Below are positions 62,322 through 64,000 of a DNA stretch of 64,000 bases, piece by piece. Made by a program: the position numbers and the translations under genes. Source of the stretch: Methylococcaceae bacterium (GTDB lineage Bacteria > Pseudomonadota > Gammaproteobacteria > Methylococcales > Methylomonadaceae); contig JABFSH010000001.1 of assembly GCA_013140705.1 (NCBI GenBank), forward strand, positions 62,001 through 126,000, read 5' to 3'. The notes under the pieces are model-generated. The model searched no databases. It had not been told where the DNA came from and saw only the letters and a program-made list of their open reading frames with translations. How positions within the stretch are numbered: the first letter of the stretch is position 1; each line of letters starts with the position of its first letter.

Positions 62322-64000
62322 ATGCAAGAGATACTCGCTTTTTTCATTCCGTTCATCCGCTTGGCCTGTCCTTTCTGGAATTCTGAAAACAAAATCATTA
62401 TTCGCCTGGAGACACTGGCTTTTATCCTGCTGACACTCCTGCAAATAGGAATTGCCGTTGTCATCACCGAATGGAGCGCTGCACTCTTCAATGCCATTGA
62501 AAAGCGTTCCATGACCGATTTGTTGACACAAATTGTTCTGCTACTATTCATATTTATAGCCAGTATGACAGTGACGACAAGCCATTTGATCGTTAAACGC
62601 CGCCTGTTGATCGGATGGAGAACCTGGTTAACTGAGCGCGTCATTGGTCGGTGGATGAACAACGGTCGTCATTACGAAGTCACTCACATACAAACTGCAG
62701 AGCATGACAACCCTGATGGCCGCATTTCCGAAGACATTCGAATAGCCACCGAAGAAGCCATTGGACTGGGCCACTCTTTGTTTTATAGCACCTTGCTACT
62801 GATAAGTTTCAGCAAAATTCTTTGGACGCTTTCGGGCACTATCGTTATCGACTTTGGTTTCTTTGAAATTCCCATTTACGGGCATTTGGTCTGGGTTGCG
62901 ATCATATATGCGGTCTGTGCTTCCATTTTGGGATGGTGGGTTGGCCGACCCTTAACCATGGCAACAGATATCAGGCAATCCGAAGAAGCTAATTTCCGTT
63001 TCGGTTTAATAAAAGCAAGGGAAAATTCCCAAGCCATTGCATTAATTCATGGCGAAACCAACGAACAAAAGCGCTTTTTATCGCTTTTCCAAAACATCAT
63101 CGCCGCCTATCAGCAACAGACCAACGCCTGGGTTCGTATCGAACTCTTTACGTCCGGATATGCGGTTTTATCGATGGCCTTTCCGATTCTGGTCTCAGCA
63201 CCTCGTTATGTTTTAGGCAGTATCAGCCTCGGCGCCTTGATGCAATCTGCTCAAGCATTTCAGCATATGACAAACGCTTTATCGTGGCCGGTCAACAATA
63301 TGGCAGCCATCGCCAAATGGCGAGCATCGGTTGAACGTGTCCTGAGTCTGATCGAAGCATTGGACTGTTTGGAACAAGAAATTTGCCATTCGGAAACGCA
63401 TCAAATTCTTGTTGAAAAACCGGAAAATTACGTGTTACGACTTCACGATTTGTGTCTCTCCAAACACGATGGCGAAATAATCGTTTCCGGTATCAGTGCC
63501 GAAATCAAGGCGGGCGAAAGAGTACTTATTTCCGGTGATGCAGCAACTGGCGCCAAACTGATAAAGGCCATTGCCGGCCTTTGGCATTGGGGACACGGGC
63601 GCATTGAGCTACCCGATGCTGATCCGATGTTCTTCATGCCGCCCAGGCCCTATTTGCCAAACGGAACATTGCGCAGCGCCATCAATTATCCGGCTGCTCC
63701 CGAAACATATAGTCAGGACACACTAGAGAAGGCGCTATCTCAGGCAGGTCTTGATCATTTAATTGATCAACTTGACCAGGAAGATGAATGGGAGACTTCG
63801 CTGTCACGTGAGCAACAACAACGCTTGGGGCTGGTTCGATTACTGCTGAATCGCCCGAAGTGGGTGTTATTGCAGGAAGCTTTTGACTCATTGGATCCTG
63901 AAGGTGAAGTTAACATGCTATCAGTAATCACCAAAGAACTGCCGGAAGCGACTCTCCTGACGATCACTAATCAACCCACTGCCGAAGCTTTTCATGAGCG
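62322..64000 (+). CDS. SbmA/YddA-type ABC protein with degenerate ATPase, partial
   Basis: The reading frame is open from ATG 62322 (MQEILAFFIPFIRLACPFWN) to the window edge, so the 3' end is missing (559 codons seen). The membrane domain, of the ABC_membrane_2 class, includes ETLAFILLTLLQIGIAVVIT, LIVKRRLLIGWRTWL, NPDGRISEDIRIATEEAI and FQHMTNALSWPVNNMAAIAKWR. In the ATPase domain, the Walker A site reads SGDAATGAKLIKAIAGLW, lacking the GKS/T core, and Walker B reads WVLLQEAFDSLD, with Gln in place of Asp. The signature is LSREQQQRLGLVR. The domain may bind ATP poorly or not at all. The substrate is unknown. Confidence 0.85.
   Translation, partial: MQEILAFFIPFIRLACPFWNSENKIIIRLETLAFILLTLLQIGIAVVITEWSAALFNAIEKRSMTDLLTQIVLLLFIFIASMTVTTSHLIVKRRLLIGWRTWLTERVIGRWMNNGRHYEVTHIQTAEHDNPDGRISEDIRIATEEAIGLGHSLFYSTLLLISFSKILWTLSGTIVIDFGFFEIPIYGHLVWVAIIYAVCASILGWWVGRPLTMATDIRQSEEANFRFGLIKARENSQAIALIHGETNEQKRFLSLFQNIIAAYQQQTNAWVRIELFTSGYAVLSMAFPILVSAPRYVLGSISLGALMQSAQAFQHMTNALSWPVNNMAAIAKWRASVERVLSLIEALDCLEQEICHSETHQILVEKPENYVLRLHDLCLSKHDGEIIVSGISAEIKAGERVLISGDAATGAKLIKAIAGLWHWGHGRIELPDADPMFFMPPRPYLPNGTLRSAINYPAAPETYSQDTLEKALSQAGLDHLIDQLDQEDEWETSLSREQQQRLGLVRLLLNRPKWVLLQEAFDSLDPEGEVNMLSVITKELPEATLLTITNQPTAEAFHE

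Overview
The window looks like the chromosome of an aerobic gammaproteobacterial methanotroph (order Methylococcales). No methane oxidation gene is present. The inference rests on a large Azotobacter-like nif region next to a bacterial sterol pathway that includes a CYP51-ferredoxin fusion, a combination known from Methylococcaceae. Base composition is moderate, and short palindromic repeats are frequent.

1-4.5 kb (+): end of a nif-linked clpX, a glutaredoxin-BolA fusion, flavodoxin nifF, a small Rieske protein, an RseC-like membrane protein and three small or membrane proteins of unknown role. 4.8-6.8 kb (-): an exported protein with about 14 HEAT repeats.

7.2-20.3 kb (-): nif accessory and cofactor genes. 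One transcription unit runs nifE-nifN-nifX-DUF269-DUF683-fdxB-[2Fe-2S] ferredoxin-TPR-unknown-DUF364. A second runs unknown-AAA+ ATPase-rhodanese-nafY. Each starts with a sigma-54 site and a NifA-type upstream site (TGT-N10-ACA). Upstream of nifE lies a phenylacetate-CoA-ligase-like gene, followed by a diverged, truncated second copy of the nifE promoter and 5' end. This layout suggests a past homologous integration.

20.4-27.4 kb: accessory stretch with a broken hicA beside an intact hicB, two small membrane proteins between inverted repeats, a BrnT/BrnA module, exonuclease III, a uracil-DNA glycosylase family protein and a GlcF-like Fe-S protein. 27.4-36.8 kb: the structural nitrogenase operon nifH-nifD-nifK-nifT-ferredoxin-nifY-(DUF6129-like)-LRV Fe-S protein, then an unknown gene and a Nif11 gene. 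A SIR2-like gene diverges from nifH, with three NifA-type sites in the shared upstream region.

37-41.3 kb: DUF411 protein, sigma-54 activator, NlpE-like protein, RhlE helicase. 41.7-57.6 kb: a sterol island with squalene monooxygenase, oxidosqualene cyclase, an NTF2-like protein, CYP51-ferredoxin, a DHCR24-like C-24 reductase, a periplasmic protein of unknown role, BstC/BstB/BstA-like sterol transporters and SdmA/SdmB-like C-4 demethylases. Together these could turn squalene into demethylated sterols and move them to the outer membrane.

58.5-64 kb: DUF1415 protein, an ODP-type diiron protein paired with a diguanylate cyclase, an HEAGH-motif protein, and the start of an SbmA/YddA-type ABC protein whose ATPase motifs look degenerate. 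No rRNA, tRNA, CRISPR array or transposase gene was seen.
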